A stretch of DNA of 64,000 nt. It comes from WHSW01 sp963767475. GTDB taxonomy: Bacteria > Actinomycetota > Thermoleophilia > Solirubrobacterales > 70-9. The stretch's first letter is position 1; every line of letters starts with the position of its first letter. The stretch is taken from positions 806,001-870,000 of the forward strand of contig CAVYEI010000002.1 in NCBI GenBank assembly GCA_963767475.1, given 5' to 3'. A program made the position numbers and the translations under genes. The notes beneath the pieces were generated by a model. That model was not told the origin of the DNA, did no database searches, and saw nothing but the letters and a program-made list of their open reading frames with translations. This document shows positions 47,697 through 55,762 of the stretch, piece after piece.

Positions 47697-49749
47697 CGGC
47701 TTTGAGCACGGCCTCGCGCGCCTCGGTCGGCTCGAGCACGACCAGATCGCCGACACCCTTGAGCACCTCGCGGGCGAGCCAGTCGTTGGACCCGTAGGGG
47801 AGCTCGACCACGACGGCGCCGTCGGAGAGCTCCTCGACCACGGTCCGCTGCTCGCGCAGCCAGCGTGCACGGTCGGGAGCGACCCAGACGCGAGCCACCC
47901 CCGCGGTCGTGACCTCGCCGTGAACGAGCCATTCCTGCTCGGCGAGGATCTCGTCGACGCCATCGCGCGGCTCGAACTCGCGCTCGGTGATCGTCGCCTC
48001 GCGCATCCGGTCGAGGCGGAAGTGGCGCGTATCGGCGCGGTCGAGATCGAAGCAGCCGAGATACCAGCCCTCCGGGCCCTTGACCAGCTGGTAGGGCTCA
48101 ACCTCGCGCTTGACGAAATCGTCCTCGTTTTCCTTGTAGTACTGAAGCTCGAGCACGCGCTTGTCGTGGATCGCGTTGTTGACCGTGGCGACGACGTGCG
48201 AGTCGTCGCGTCCCGGGGCGATCTCCAGCCCCTCCTCCGAGGGATCGCGGCCGAGCGCGGCGACGATCTTCTCGCGCGCGCTCTGCAGGCCGGACTGGGG
48301 CAGGTGATCGCCGAAGAGGTCGATCGCGGCGACCAGCGCCTTCGCCTCCAGCGGCAGTAGCCGGGCCGGGCGAGCGAAGTTGTCGCCATAGGTGTCGGCG
48401 TCGATCTCGATCTGGTCGCCGGAGATCTCGGCGTAGAGGACGTAGGTGCCGCCGCCGAAGTTGACGACGTTGAGCACGTCGAGGTCCTCGTGCAGCTCAT
48501 CGATCGAGATGTTGAGCTCGTCGAGCACCTGCTGGGTCGGCAGGCTGCCCGACGCTCGCGCCGCCCCGATCAACGAGCCGGCCAGGGTGACCAGGCGGGC
48601 AAAGCGCTCCGGGCGGATCACCGACTCGGAGCGACCGTTGGAGCCGCGCGTGGTTCCGTTGCGGCGCGCGTTGCCACCCTCGGCGATCGGCCGGCGCACG
48701 GTCTTGGCGACATCGAACTCCTCGCGGTGGCGATCGCGCAGCAGCGCCAGGCGCTCATCGGCCTCGGCGGCGAGCTCGGGCGGATCGAGCAGGCGGGCGT
48801 TCTCGCGCCAGGAGAGCACCCACGAGATCAGCTGCCGGGAGGACGCGTACTCGGTCTCGAACACCATCCCGCGGCCCTTGGCGCCATCGGCCTTCACCGG
48901 CTTGCGGAACGTGCCGTGGCGACCGAAGTCGCGCTCCACCAACCAGGCGATGCGCTCGCGCAGGAACACCTTCGCGGTGCCCTGCATCTCGCCCATCTGC
49001 CAGTCGGCGCGCTTGGCGTAGTCGCCGCGGTCGAAGTTCTCCGGAGCGGTGAAGTCATGCTCGGCCTTGGTCGCGTAGGAGACCTTGGCGCGGATCCGCG
49101 AGAGGCGGAAGACGCGGACCTCGTCGCGCTCGTGCGAGTAGCCGATCAAATAGAACTGGCCCTCGCGAAAGACGAGGTGGTACGGGTTGACCTTGCGATC
49201 GGAGACGTCGTCGCGCTGCAGCGAGTAATAGGAGAACTCGATCGTCTTGCGGCGCGAGATCGCGGTCTCGATCTTCGCCAGGCGCTGGGAGAGCTCTCGC
49301 CCCGAGCCGGCGGCTGAGAGCTTGACGTCGATCGGCGCCTCGGGCTCCTCGACAAGTGGGCTCGGCCGGCCCCAAGAGACCTGCTGCAGCGCCAGCCGCA
49401 GGGGCTCTGCGTAGGCGAACTCGCCGTCGAGCAGGCCGAGCGCCGTGCGCAGCGCGGCGAGCTCGGAGTCGGAGAACTCGATCGCCGGCAGGTAGTAGTT
49501 CTCCGGCGGCAGGGCGTACAGCTCGGCCTCGAAGAAGCCCTCGGCGGGCTTTTCGACCTGGAGCGAGATCCCGAGGCTCTCGAGCTCGGCGCGGTCGGCG
49601 TAGAAACGGCGCGCGAACGCATCCTCGTTCATCGAGCTGTAGCCCTCGACCTCGCGCTTGATCTCGAGCGCCGACACCGGGCGGCGGTTCGCCATCAAGA
49701 AAGAGATCAGCGAGAGCTGGCGGATCAGCTTCTCGGTGTCCTTCGCCAT
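47689..49749 (-). CDS. fused PafB-PafC WYL-domain DNA-damage regulator
   Basis: 686 residues. Two complete units are joined: HTH (KLIRQLSLISFLMANRRPVS) plus WYL domain (NPYHLVFREGQFYLIGYSHE) in residues 1 to about 330, and a second HTH plus WYL (VEPYQLVKGPEGWYLGCFDL) in about 385-686. In mycobacteria these are separate proteins, PafB and PafC, that activate the RecA-independent DNA-damage response; fused forms are known in other Actinobacteria. WYL domains sense a nucleic acid ligand. Start ATG 49749. Joined to the MBL gene by overlapping codons. Confidence 0.93.
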   Translation of the reverse strand: MAKDTEKLIRQLSLISFLMANRRPVSALEIKREVEGYSSMNEDAFARRFYADRAELESLGISLQVEKPAEGFFEAELYALPPENYYLPAIEFSDSELAALRTALGLLDGEFAYAEPLRLALQQVSWGRPSPLVEEPEAPIDVKLSAAGSGRELSQRLAKIETAISRRKTIEFSYYSLQRDDVSDRKVNPYHLVFREGQFYLIGYSHERDEVRVFRLSRIRAKVSYATKAEHDFTAPENFDRGDYAKRADWQMGEMQGTAKVFLRERIAWLVERDFGRHGTFRKPVKADGAKGRGMVFETEYASSRQLISWVLSWRENARLLDPPELAAEADERLALLRDRHREEFDVAKTVRRPIAEGGNARRNGTTRGSNGRSESVIRPERFARLVTLAGSLIGAARASGSLPTQQVLDELNISIDELHEDLDVLNVVNFGGGTYVLYAEISGDQIEIDADTYGDNFARPARLLPLEAKALVAAIDLFGDHLPQSGLQSAREKIVAALGRDPSEEGLEIAPGRDDSHVVATVNNAIHDKRVLELQYYKENEDDFVKREVEPYQLVKGPEGWYLGCFDLDRADTRHFRLDRMREATITEREFEPRDGVDEILAEQEWLVHGEVTTAGVARVWVAPDRARWLREQRTVVEELSDGAVVVELPYGSNDWLAREVLKGVGDLVVLEPTEAREAVLKAVG

Positions 49750-49840
49750 TCGCTGCTGAGGTTATTGGGGCGTCGCGCGATGCTCGCCGGTCGGGTTCGC
49801 AAACTGCGCTATTTGCGCTCGGGCCGTCGCGGTCGCACGG

Positions 49841-49846
49841 TAGATT
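49841..49846 (+). promoter_or_regulatory. -10 box of a leaderless promoter
   Basis: TAGATT lies seven bases before the GTG at 49854. Confidence 0.5.
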
Positions 49847-49853
49847 CCCGCCC

Positions 49854-50363
49854 GTGCTCGGAGCGGGGACGGTAATCAACCCGATCATCAAGGTGATCAC
49901 CACGGTCGCGATCCTCGCCGCGGTCGGGATCTTCATCGTCCGCCCGGTGCTCGACACGACCGAGAAGACGATCGACAGCGTCAACGACAGCGTCCGCAAC
50001 GCCGCCCAGCAGAGCAACCAGGCGAGCATCGACGCAAACCTGAACGCCTCCCAGAGCCGCGCCGAGTCCTACGCGACCAGCCTGCAGAGCACCTGGCCGG
50101 CGGCGCGGCGCGAAATCAACGCCTGCATCCAGAAGGCGGGCGACGACGCCGGCGCGATGGAGCACTGCGCCGACCTCGGCCAGAAGCTCGTCCATGTCGT
50201 GCAGTCGGACCGCAGCTTCTCGCTCTCCTACGCCGACAGCCTCGAGGCGCAGGGCAAGACCACGGAGGCCGAGCGGGTGCGCGATTGCGTCAAGGCCGCG
50301 GGCTTCCAGCCGGCGGCGATGCAGCGCTGCCGAAAGCTGGCCGACGACCTGCTGTTCGGTTAG
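49854..50363 (+). CDS. membrane-anchored protein with two C-x13-C hairpins, paralogue 1
   Basis: 169 residues, no family recognised. Opens MLGAGTVINPIIKVITTVAI with a single membrane helix (VITTVAILAAVGIFIV), then a helical outer part with a coiled coil (TEKTIDSVNDSVRNAAQQSN). The C-terminal half has two copies of a C-x13-C helix hairpin: ACIQKAGDDAGAMEHC and DCVKAAGFQPAAMQRC. Each would be closed by a disulfide outside the membrane. The next gene encodes a shorter relative with the same start. GTG start with a leaderless box. Function unknown. Confidence 0.75.
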   Translation: MLGAGTVINPIIKVITTVAILAAVGIFIVRPVLDTTEKTIDSVNDSVRNAAQQSNQASIDANLNASQSRAESYATSLQSTWPAARREINACIQKAGDDAGAMEHCADLGQKLVHVVQSDRSFSLSYADSLEAQGKTTEAERVRDCVKAAGFQPAAMQRCRKLADDLLFG

Positions 50364-50401
50364 CATCCGCCCGAATCAGCGCCCCGCGGGGGAGCAGCAG
50401 A

Positions 50402-50707
50402 ATGCTTGGCGCCGGCACAGTCATCAATCCGATCATCAAGATCATCACCACGGTGGTGATCCTCGGTGCCGTCTATCTGTTCATCGTCAAGCCGGCGCTC
50501 GACACCACCAACAGCGCCTTCGACAGCTTCTCCGACTCGTTCAGCGGCTTCGACGACCTGGCGCCCAACATCGAGTCGCAGATCGAGGACGCCTTCGACT
50601 CGACGAGCAACACGAGCCAGCTTCAGAACTGCATCGACCAGGCAGTCAACGGCACCAACGTGAACCAGAACCGCCTCGACCGCTGCATCGACCGCTTCGG
50701 CTCCTAG
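50402..50707 (+). CDS. membrane-anchored protein with one cysteine hairpin, paralogue 2
   Basis: 101 residues. Opens MLGAGTVINPIIKIITTVVI, almost the same as the preceding protein for 20 residues, so the two arose by duplication. After the membrane helix comes an acidic, Ser-rich helix (TTNSAFDSFSDSFSGFDD) and one C-x17-C hairpin (NCIDQAVNG ... LDRC). GGGGGAG precedes the ATG by eight bases. The gap from the first gene is 38 bases, so they are cotranscribed. Function unknown. Confidence 0.75.
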   Translation: MLGAGTVINPIIKIITTVVILGAVYLFIVKPALDTTNSAFDSFSDSFSGFDDLAPNIESQIEDAFDSTSNTSQLQNCIDQAVNGTNVNQNRLDRCIDRFGS

Positions 50708-50725
50708 CGGCAGTCCCCGCAGCGG

Positions 50726-51337
50726 CTACCGAGCCGGCTGCCAGGGCTCTTGGCTGGGGGCGTCCTCGGGAACAAGCACGTAATCCGGCTCGAGGCCTCT
50801 GAGGCGATTGAGCTGGCCGCCGTCGCTGAGTAGCCCGTCAAAGTCCTGCTTCGGGATCAGGTCCTCGACGACGAAGGCGAAGCAGATGAGGCAACCCGGG
50901 GCAGATGTCAGAAATACCCAGCCGGTCGGGTTGCCGAGGCCGAGTACCGCACCCGTGAGAAACCAAAGACCGAGCACGCCTGTGAAAACCGGGCCGCCCC
51001 AAAAGACTTGTCTGAGCTCGGACACGGTCAGTCCGCGGGGGTCGATCACGCATTCCGGTCGGCCGCGGGTTGGATCTTCCATGCGTGGGTCGAAATGGAT
51101 TTCGACCCACTTGAGCCGCCAGGCGATGACGCCCGGTCGCTGGCCCGCGTAGACGACAGCGCGGCGCCCGGTCACCCGCCTGTAGCAATAGGCGTGACCG
51201 AGTTCGTGAACCAGGGTCCCGAGGACAGCGGAGACGTAGATCCCGGCAGCGAGGATGGCAATCGCGAGAAATACAGGTCCCAGGTCCGGTCCCACGTTCG
51301 GATACTCGTCAGCCGTGCGGCTCGGCTTGAGCCGCAA
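50726..51337 (-). CDS. M50-like membrane zinc peptidase, paralogue 2
   Basis: 203 residues. HELGH at 44-48 in a hydrophobic helix is the zinc motif, and DLIPKQDFDG supplies the later DG-type ligand. IDPRGLTVSELRQVFWGGP and VLVPED near the C-terminus repeat the pattern of the protein at 24614-25132, but this one has an extra 25-residue insert after the zinc helix. Three or four membrane segments. A soluble, charged loop (HFDPRMEDPTRGRPE) follows the first helix. Substrate unknown; a regulated membrane protease is plausible. Confidence 0.75.
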   Translation of the reverse strand: MRLKPSRTADEYPNVGPDLGPVFLAIAILAAGIYVSAVLGTLVHELGHAYCYRRVTGRRAVVYAGQRPGVIAWRLKWVEIHFDPRMEDPTRGRPECVIDPRGLTVSELRQVFWGGPVFTGVLGLWFLTGAVLGLGNPTGWVFLTSAPGCLICFAFVVEDLIPKQDFDGLLSDGGQLNRLRGLEPDYVLVPEDAPSQEPWQPAR

Positions 51338-51385
51338 GCACGGGCTTCGTCCATTTGCGCAACGAACGCCGGCGCCGTCGGCGAG

Positions 51386-52414
51386 TTACGCGGCGCGGCT
51401 GCGGAAGTATGCGGCGGAGTCGATCCCGCGGTCGAAGCGCGACCAGGCCTGGCCGTCGGGCAGCTCGCGCTCGATCCGGTCGAAGCTGCCGAGCGTGCCG
51501 CCGAGGTTGTCCATCGCGTGCACGAGCGTCGCCTCGCGGGTGGCCGGGACGACCGGTGAACCGTTCTCGAGCTTGCCGTGGTGGGAGAGGATGATGTGGA
51601 GCACGGCCTTGGCGAGCTCGCGGTCGAAGCCCTCGATCGATTCGATCGTGCGGCGGACGAGGTAGTAACCGAGCGGGATCTCACCGAGCAGCCTGCCGGC
51701 ATCGGTGAGGTCGATCGCCAGCGGATCGTCGTTGTAGGCCTGGGTCTTGCCGATGTCGTGCAAGAGCGCGCCGGTGATCGCCACGTCGCGGTCGATCCCG
51801 GGGAAGGCGGCCGCGGCCGCGCTCACCGCCGAAGCGACCGAGACGGTGTGGTCGAGCAGGCCGTGCGGATAGGCCTGGTGGTAGTACTTCGCCGCCGGCG
51901 CGACGCGGAACCGCTTCCAGATCTCCGACTCGTCGCCGAAGATCCGCTGCAGCAGCTGCTGCAGCTGCGGGTTCTGGATCGTTCCCAGCAGCTCGCGCAG
52001 GCCCGCCTCGAGCTGCTCGACCGAGACTGGCGGCCCCTCGGCGAGCTCCTCGTGCGTGAACTCCTCCTCGTCGGCGGGGCGGATCGAGCGGATCGTGATC
52101 TTCGCCCCGTACTGGGGGTGGACCGAGAACTTGCCATCGATGAACACGACCGTGCCCGGCGCGGCGCGCTCGAAGCATTCCTCGGCGTCCTCCCAGGCCA
52201 CCGCCTCGACAGTGCCGGTGCGGTCGGCGACGATCAGCTTGACCCAATCCTCGCCGCTCTTTCGCGAGCGGCGCTCGCGTTCGCGGACCGCGAAGGCGCC
52301 GGCGACCGCGTCGCCCTCGGCGAGATCGCGAACGAAGGTCCGCACCAGCGGCACCGCCACGGGTGAGGCGTCCAACGGCGCTTGCAGCGCCTCTATCTGT
52401 CCCTGGCCACTCAT
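51386..52414 (-). CDS. OB-fold/HD-domain nuclease, YhaM-like, internal start
   Basis: 342 residues from ATG 52414 (MSGQGQIEALQAPLDASPVA). OB fold at about 25-110 (KLIVADRTGTVEAVAWEDAE), HD domain with LLDHTVSVASAV, ALLHDIGKTQAYNDD and LSHHGKLENGSPVVP, and the helical tail typical of YhaM. Expected to degrade RNA or single-stranded DNA 3' to 5'. TACTTT stands seven bases before the ATG as in the leaderless genes. It is a paralogue of 226-1149, sharing domain order but only moderate identity. It lies within the longer frame described separately. Confidence 0.6.
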   Translation of the reverse strand: MSGQGQIEALQAPLDASPVAVPLVRTFVRDLAEGDAVAGAFAVRERERRSRKSGEDWVKLIVADRTGTVEAVAWEDAEECFERAAPGTVVFIDGKFSVHPQYGAKITIRSIRPADEEEFTHEELAEGPPVSVEQLEAGLRELLGTIQNPQLQQLLQRIFGDESEIWKRFRVAPAAKYYHQAYPHGLLDHTVSVASAVSAAAAAFPGIDRDVAITGALLHDIGKTQAYNDDPLAIDLTDAGRLLGEIPLGYYLVRRTIESIEGFDRELAKAVLHIILSHHGKLENGSPVVPATREATLVHAMDNLGGTLGSFDRIERELPDGQAWSRFDRGIDSAAYFRSRAA

Positions 52415-53464
52415 CGATCCCAAAGTAATGAGAGGCCCGGACGAACCGTTTCTCTCCCGTGTCCACGGCTGGTCGTCGGCGGCGCGGGATGACGAGGCCG
52501 GGCAGCGTCGGCGTGACTGCCGCGGGCCTGCGGGTCGGCCGGGGCGCTCGTCGGGATCGATCGGCACCGGCCCGCCGGGCGGCGTGGCGACGCGGGCGGC
52601 GTTCGCGGTCCGCTCGAGCTCGGTCGCAAACTGAGCGCCGAAGACGACCGCGACATTGGTCAGCCAGAGCCACAGCAGGAGCACGATCCCGCCCGCGAGG
52701 CTGCCGTAGGTGCTCGAGTAGGAGCCGAAGTTGGCGACGTAGAAACTGAACCCGGCCGAGGCCACCAGCCAGAGCACGGTGGCCACCAGGCTCCCGGGGA
52801 GCACCCAGCGCAGACCCTCGCTGCGGGTGTCGGGCGAGAAGCGGTAGAGCAGGCCGATCACGCAGACGACGGCGACGAACAACAGCGGCCACTTGGCGAT
52901 CGACCAGATCGCCAGCGCTTCGTCGCCGAGCCCGATCTCCTCGCCGATCGCGGTCGCCAGCGGCCCGGTGAGCACGAGCGCGATCAGGATCACCGCCACG
53001 GCGATCGTCATCACCAGGGTCATCAGCAGCTGCAGCGGGCGCAGCTTGTAGAAGGGGCGCTCCTCCTCGACGTCATGGATCTCGTTGGCGGTGCGGATGA
53101 AGGCGCCGATGTAGCCGGAGGCCGACCACAGCGCCGCCAGCACCCCGATCACGAGCGCGGTCCCGGCAGCGCTGCTGGAACCGTTGACGATGTTCTCGAT
53201 CGGGCTGCGAAGCGTGTCGACCGCCGACGACGAGCCGAGGTCATCGGCGATCCGCAACAGCCCCTCGATCGAGCTCTCGGAGCCGACCACCCCGAGCAGC
53301 GAGACGAGCACGATCAGCCCGGGAAAGATCGAGAGCACCGAGTAGTAGGTGAGCGCCGCGGCATTGTCGGTCAGGCTCCTGGCCTGAAAAGCCTTGGCGG
53401 CGTCACGCAGCGCGTGCCACCAGGCGCGTACGGTCATATCCCAGGGATTCTCGACCGAGTCCAC
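51386..53464 (-). CDS. open frame joining YihY-type membrane protein to OB/HD nuclease
   Basis: 692 residues without a stop. Residues 1 to about 295 are a YihY (formerly 'RNase BN') inner-membrane protein with six helices (TDNAAALTYYSVLSIFPGLI, WLWLTNVAVVFGAQFATELE). Residues about 295-350 are a Pro/Arg-rich linker without homology. Residues 351-692 are a complete OB/HD nuclease. The two halves have no known functional link, and a good internal start exists at 52414, so two products from one frame are possible. The outer start is GTG 53464, six bases after TATGAC. Either a true fusion or a lost stop of the first gene. Confidence 0.65.
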   Translation of the reverse strand: MDSVENPWDMTVRAWWHALRDAAKAFQARSLTDNAAALTYYSVLSIFPGLIVLVSLLGVVGSESSIEGLLRIADDLGSSSAVDTLRSPIENIVNGSSSAAGTALVIGVLAALWSASGYIGAFIRTANEIHDVEEERPFYKLRPLQLLMTLVMTIAVAVILIALVLTGPLATAIGEEIGLGDEALAIWSIAKWPLLFVAVVCVIGLLYRFSPDTRSEGLRWVLPGSLVATVLWLVASAGFSFYVANFGSYSSTYGSLAGGIVLLLWLWLTNVAVVFGAQFATELERTANAARVATPPGGPVPIDPDERPGRPAGPRQSRRRCPASSSRAADDQPWTRERNGSSGPLITLGSMSGQGQIEALQAPLDASPVAVPLVRTFVRDLAEGDAVAGAFAVRERERRSRKSGEDWVKLIVADRTGTVEAVAWEDAEECFERAAPGTVVFIDGKFSVHPQYGAKITIRSIRPADEEEFTHEELAEGPPVSVEQLEAGLRELLGTIQNPQLQQLLQRIFGDESEIWKRFRVAPAAKYYHQAYPHGLLDHTVSVASAVSAAAAAFPGIDRDVAITGALLHDIGKTQAYNDDPLAIDLTDAGRLLGEIPLGYYLVRRTIESIEGFDRELAKAVLHIILSHHGKLENGSPVVPATREATLVHAMDNLGGTLGSFDRIERELPDGQAWSRFDRGIDSAAYFRSRAA
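52422..52427 (-). promoter_or_regulatory. possible internal -10 box before the OB/HD nuclease
   Basis: TACTTT (minus strand), seven bases upstream of ATG 52414 and inside the YihY frame. It supports separate expression of the nuclease. Confidence 0.4.
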
Positions 53465-53519
53465 GGCCTAGTCATACCCGAGAGAGTGCGGTCGTTATCG
53501 GGACTGAAGCCGACCGCGC

Positions 53520-53546
53520 TGTCACAGCGGGCTTCGCTACCTCGTC
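53520..53546 (+). promoter_or_regulatory. ECF41-type promoter
   Basis: TGTCACA (53520-53526), 16-base spacer and CGTC (53543-53546). This is the two-box signature reported for ECF41 sigma factors, and it stands just before an operon that encodes such a factor, which implies autoregulation. Confidence 0.8.
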
Positions 53547-53579
53547 TCAGGGGTAAATGGGACGAGGAAAGGACATCTG

Positions 53580-54524
53580 ATGAAGGTATTCGTCGCCGGT
53601 GCCACAGGAGCGCTCGGCAAGCAGTTGATTCCGCAGCTCGTGAGCAGCGGCCACGAGGTGGTCGGCATGACCCGCAGCGAGGCCAAGCGGGACCTGGTCG
53701 AGAGCCTCGGCGCGACCGCCGCGGTCGCCGACGCGCTCGATCCCGACGCCGTCGGCCGGGCGGTCAGCGAGGCGGAGCCGGACGTGATCGTGCATCAGCT
53801 CACGGCACTATCCGGATCGATCGATCTGCGCCACTTCGAACGCAGCTTCGCGCTCACCAACCGGCTGCGCACCGAGGGCACCGACCACCTGCTCTCCGCC
53901 GGGCGCGCCGCAGGCGTACGCCGCTTCGTCGCCCAGAGCTTCGCCGGCTGGCCATCGGCGCCGACCGGCGGGCCGGTGAAGTCCGAGGACGATCCGTTCA
54001 ACCCCGATCCCCCGGAGGCGTTTCGGCGCTCGCTCGACGCGATCCGCTACCTCGAGGACGCGGTCACCGGCGCCGACTGGTGCGAGGGCGTCGTGCTCCG
54101 CTACGGCGGCTTCTACGGCCCGGGGACATCGATCTCCCTCCCCGACGGCGAGCACGTGGAGATGATCCGCAAGCGCAAGTTCCCGATCGTCGGCGGTGGC
54201 ACCGGCGTCTGGTCGTTCGTGCAGATCGAGGACGCCGCCGCCGCAACGGTGGCCGCCGTCGAGCACGGGCGCCCGGGCGTCTACAACATCGTCGACGACG
54301 ATCCGGCGCCCGTCGCCGAATGGCTACCGGTCGCCGCCAGCACCTTCGGCGGCAAACCGCCGATGCGACTGCCGCGCTGGATCGGACGCCTGCTCGCCGG
54401 CCGGGCCGCGCTCGCGATGATGACCGAGGTCAGGGGCGCTTCGAACGCGAAGGCAAAGCGGGAGCTCGGCTGGCAGCCGCGCTACCCCAGCTGGCGGCAG
54501 GGCTTCGTCACCGGGCTCGGCTGA
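53580..54524 (+). CDS. NAD-dependent epimerase/dehydratase
   Basis: 314 residues. GATGALGKQ at the N-terminus binds the dinucleotide, followed by VIVHQLTALSGSIDLRHF and FVAQSFAGWPSAPTGGPVKS. The catalytic Tyr of SDRs is not at the usual place (RSLDAIRYLED), so the reaction is open. ECF41 operons often hold such an oxidoreductase or a carboxymuconolactone decarboxylase as the regulated partner. AGGAAAGGA precedes the ATG, and the ECF41 promoter is 34 bases upstream. Its stop overlaps the sigma gene start by one base. Confidence 0.85.
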   Translation: MKVFVAGATGALGKQLIPQLVSSGHEVVGMTRSEAKRDLVESLGATAAVADALDPDAVGRAVSEAEPDVIVHQLTALSGSIDLRHFERSFALTNRLRTEGTDHLLSAGRAAGVRRFVAQSFAGWPSAPTGGPVKSEDDPFNPDPPEAFRRSLDAIRYLEDAVTGADWCEGVVLRYGGFYGPGTSISLPDGEHVEMIRKRKFPIVGGGTGVWSFVQIEDAAAATVAAVEHGRPGVYNIVDDDPAPVAEWLPVAASTFGGKPPMRLPRWIGRLLAGRAALAMMTEVRGASNAKAKRELGWQPRYPSWRQGFVTGLG

Positions 54525-55429
54525 TGGCGGAGCTGCTGGAGGAGCTGAGACCGCGGGCATTTGCGATCGCCTACCGGATGCTGGGCAGCGTCAGCGAGGC
54601 CGAGGACGTGGTCCAGGAGGGCCTGTTGCGACTGCACCGCGCGCTCGCCGGTGGCGAGCAGATCGAGTCGCCGCCGGCGTATCTGGCGACGGTGGTCACG
54701 AGGCTCGCGATCGACGAGCTGCGCTCGGCGCGTGTGCGCCGTGAGAGCTACGTCGGCGAGTGGCTGCCGGAGCCGCTGCTGACCAGCGAGGAGGACGACC
54801 CGGCGCGCCAGGCCGAGGTCGCCGACTCGCTCTCGCTCGCCTTCCTGGTCTTGCTCGAGACCCTCTCGCCGGAGCAGCGAGCCGTGTTCCTGCTGCGCGA
54901 GGTGTTCGACTACCCCTACGAGCGGATCGCCGAGATCGTCGGCAAGTCGGAGCCCGCCGTTCGTCAGCTCGCCGTCCGCGGGCGCAGGCGAGTCGACGAG
55001 GGCAGGCCGCGTTACGAGGCCTCGCGCGAACAGCGCGAGCGGCTCGCCGATCGCTTCTTCACCGCCACCGAGGAGGGGGATCTGGCGGGGCTCGAGGCGC
55101 TGCTCGCCGAGGACGTGGTCCTACACGGCGACGGTGGCGGCAAGGCGCCGGCACTGGCGCGACCGCTGCAGGGCCGGGTCCGCGCCGCTCGCACGCTGGT
55201 CGCCTGGTCGAAGGCGGGCGAGCGATTCGGGGTCGCAGCGCTGCGGCGGGCGGAGGTCAACGGGCAGCCCGGCGCTCTCGTGCTCGACGGCGAGGATCGG
55301 GTGATCGCGGCGATGGGGCTCGAGATCGCCGACGGACAGATCCAGGCGATCAGGTCGGTGGTCAACCCCGAGAAGCTCGGCCATCTGGGAACGGTGGCCG
55401 ACCTCGGGTCGCTGCTGGGCCGCTCGTAG
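54524..55429 (+). CDS. ECF41-type sigma factor (SigJ-like) with SnoaL extension
   Basis: 301 residues. Sigma region 2 (YRMLGSVSEAEDVVQEGLLR), region 4 (LETLSPEQRAVFLLREVFDY ... IAEIVGKSEPAVRQ) and a C-terminal NTF2/SnoaL domain (residues about 175-290). The extension carries DGGGKAPALARP and ends VVNPEKLGHLG, matching the DGGGK and NPDKL marks of ECF41 proteins, where the extension replaces an anti-sigma factor. It would recognise the promoter at 53520-53546. ATG overlaps the epimerase stop (TGATG). Confidence 0.93.
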   Translation: MAELLEELRPRAFAIAYRMLGSVSEAEDVVQEGLLRLHRALAGGEQIESPPAYLATVVTRLAIDELRSARVRRESYVGEWLPEPLLTSEEDDPARQAEVADSLSLAFLVLLETLSPEQRAVFLLREVFDYPYERIAEIVGKSEPAVRQLAVRGRRRVDEGRPRYEASREQRERLADRFFTATEEGDLAGLEALLAEDVVLHGDGGGKAPALARPLQGRVRAARTLVAWSKAGERFGVAALRRAEVNGQPGALVLDGEDRVIAAMGLEIADGQIQAIRSVVNPEKLGHLGTVADLGSLLGRS

Positions 55430-55723
55430 CTAGGTGTCGATCGGGAACGTCGCCGAGGCCGCGCCGCGGATCTCGACCTTGGTCGCCGGATCGCTGCCGA
55501 TCGAGAAGAAGCCCTCGACCCCGGTGTTCGTCACCTCGCCCGCCGCGCCCCCGGGCTCGTCGATCTCGAGCTCCAACACCACCAGCGAGGGATCGTCGGC
55601 GACGCCCTCATTGCCACGCACCAGACGCAGCTGGTGACCCGCCGCCGTGCACTCGGCCTCGCCGATCACATGCAGGGTCCGGGCACCACCCTGCTCGTGG
55701 ACATGCGCCTGCCAGTTCTTCAT
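55430..55723 (-). CDS. conserved-looking hypothetical protein
   Basis: 97 residues from ATG 55723 (a GTG seven codons earlier is possible). Starts MKNWQAHVHEQGGARTLHV and continues as alternating strands (GEAECTAAGHQLRLVRGNEG, SLVVLELEIDEPGGAAGEVT). No signal peptide or catalytic motif. Looks like a small beta sandwich. It abuts the stop of the sigma gene from the other strand and is unlikely to belong to that operon. No function proposed. Confidence 0.6.
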   Translation of the reverse strand: MKNWQAHVHEQGGARTLHVIGEAECTAAGHQLRLVRGNEGVADDPSLVVLELEIDEPGGAAGEVTNTGVEGFFSIGSDPATKVEIRGAASATFPIDT

Positions 55724-55762
55724 CTCACAGCTCACGGTGCTCACCCACCCTAACCCCTGGCC

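Noticed and set aside
46848..48500. Longer start for the MBL hydrolase reaching 48500
   Set aside because: The extra part is an off-frame reading of the PafBC gene, rich in Ser and Arg.
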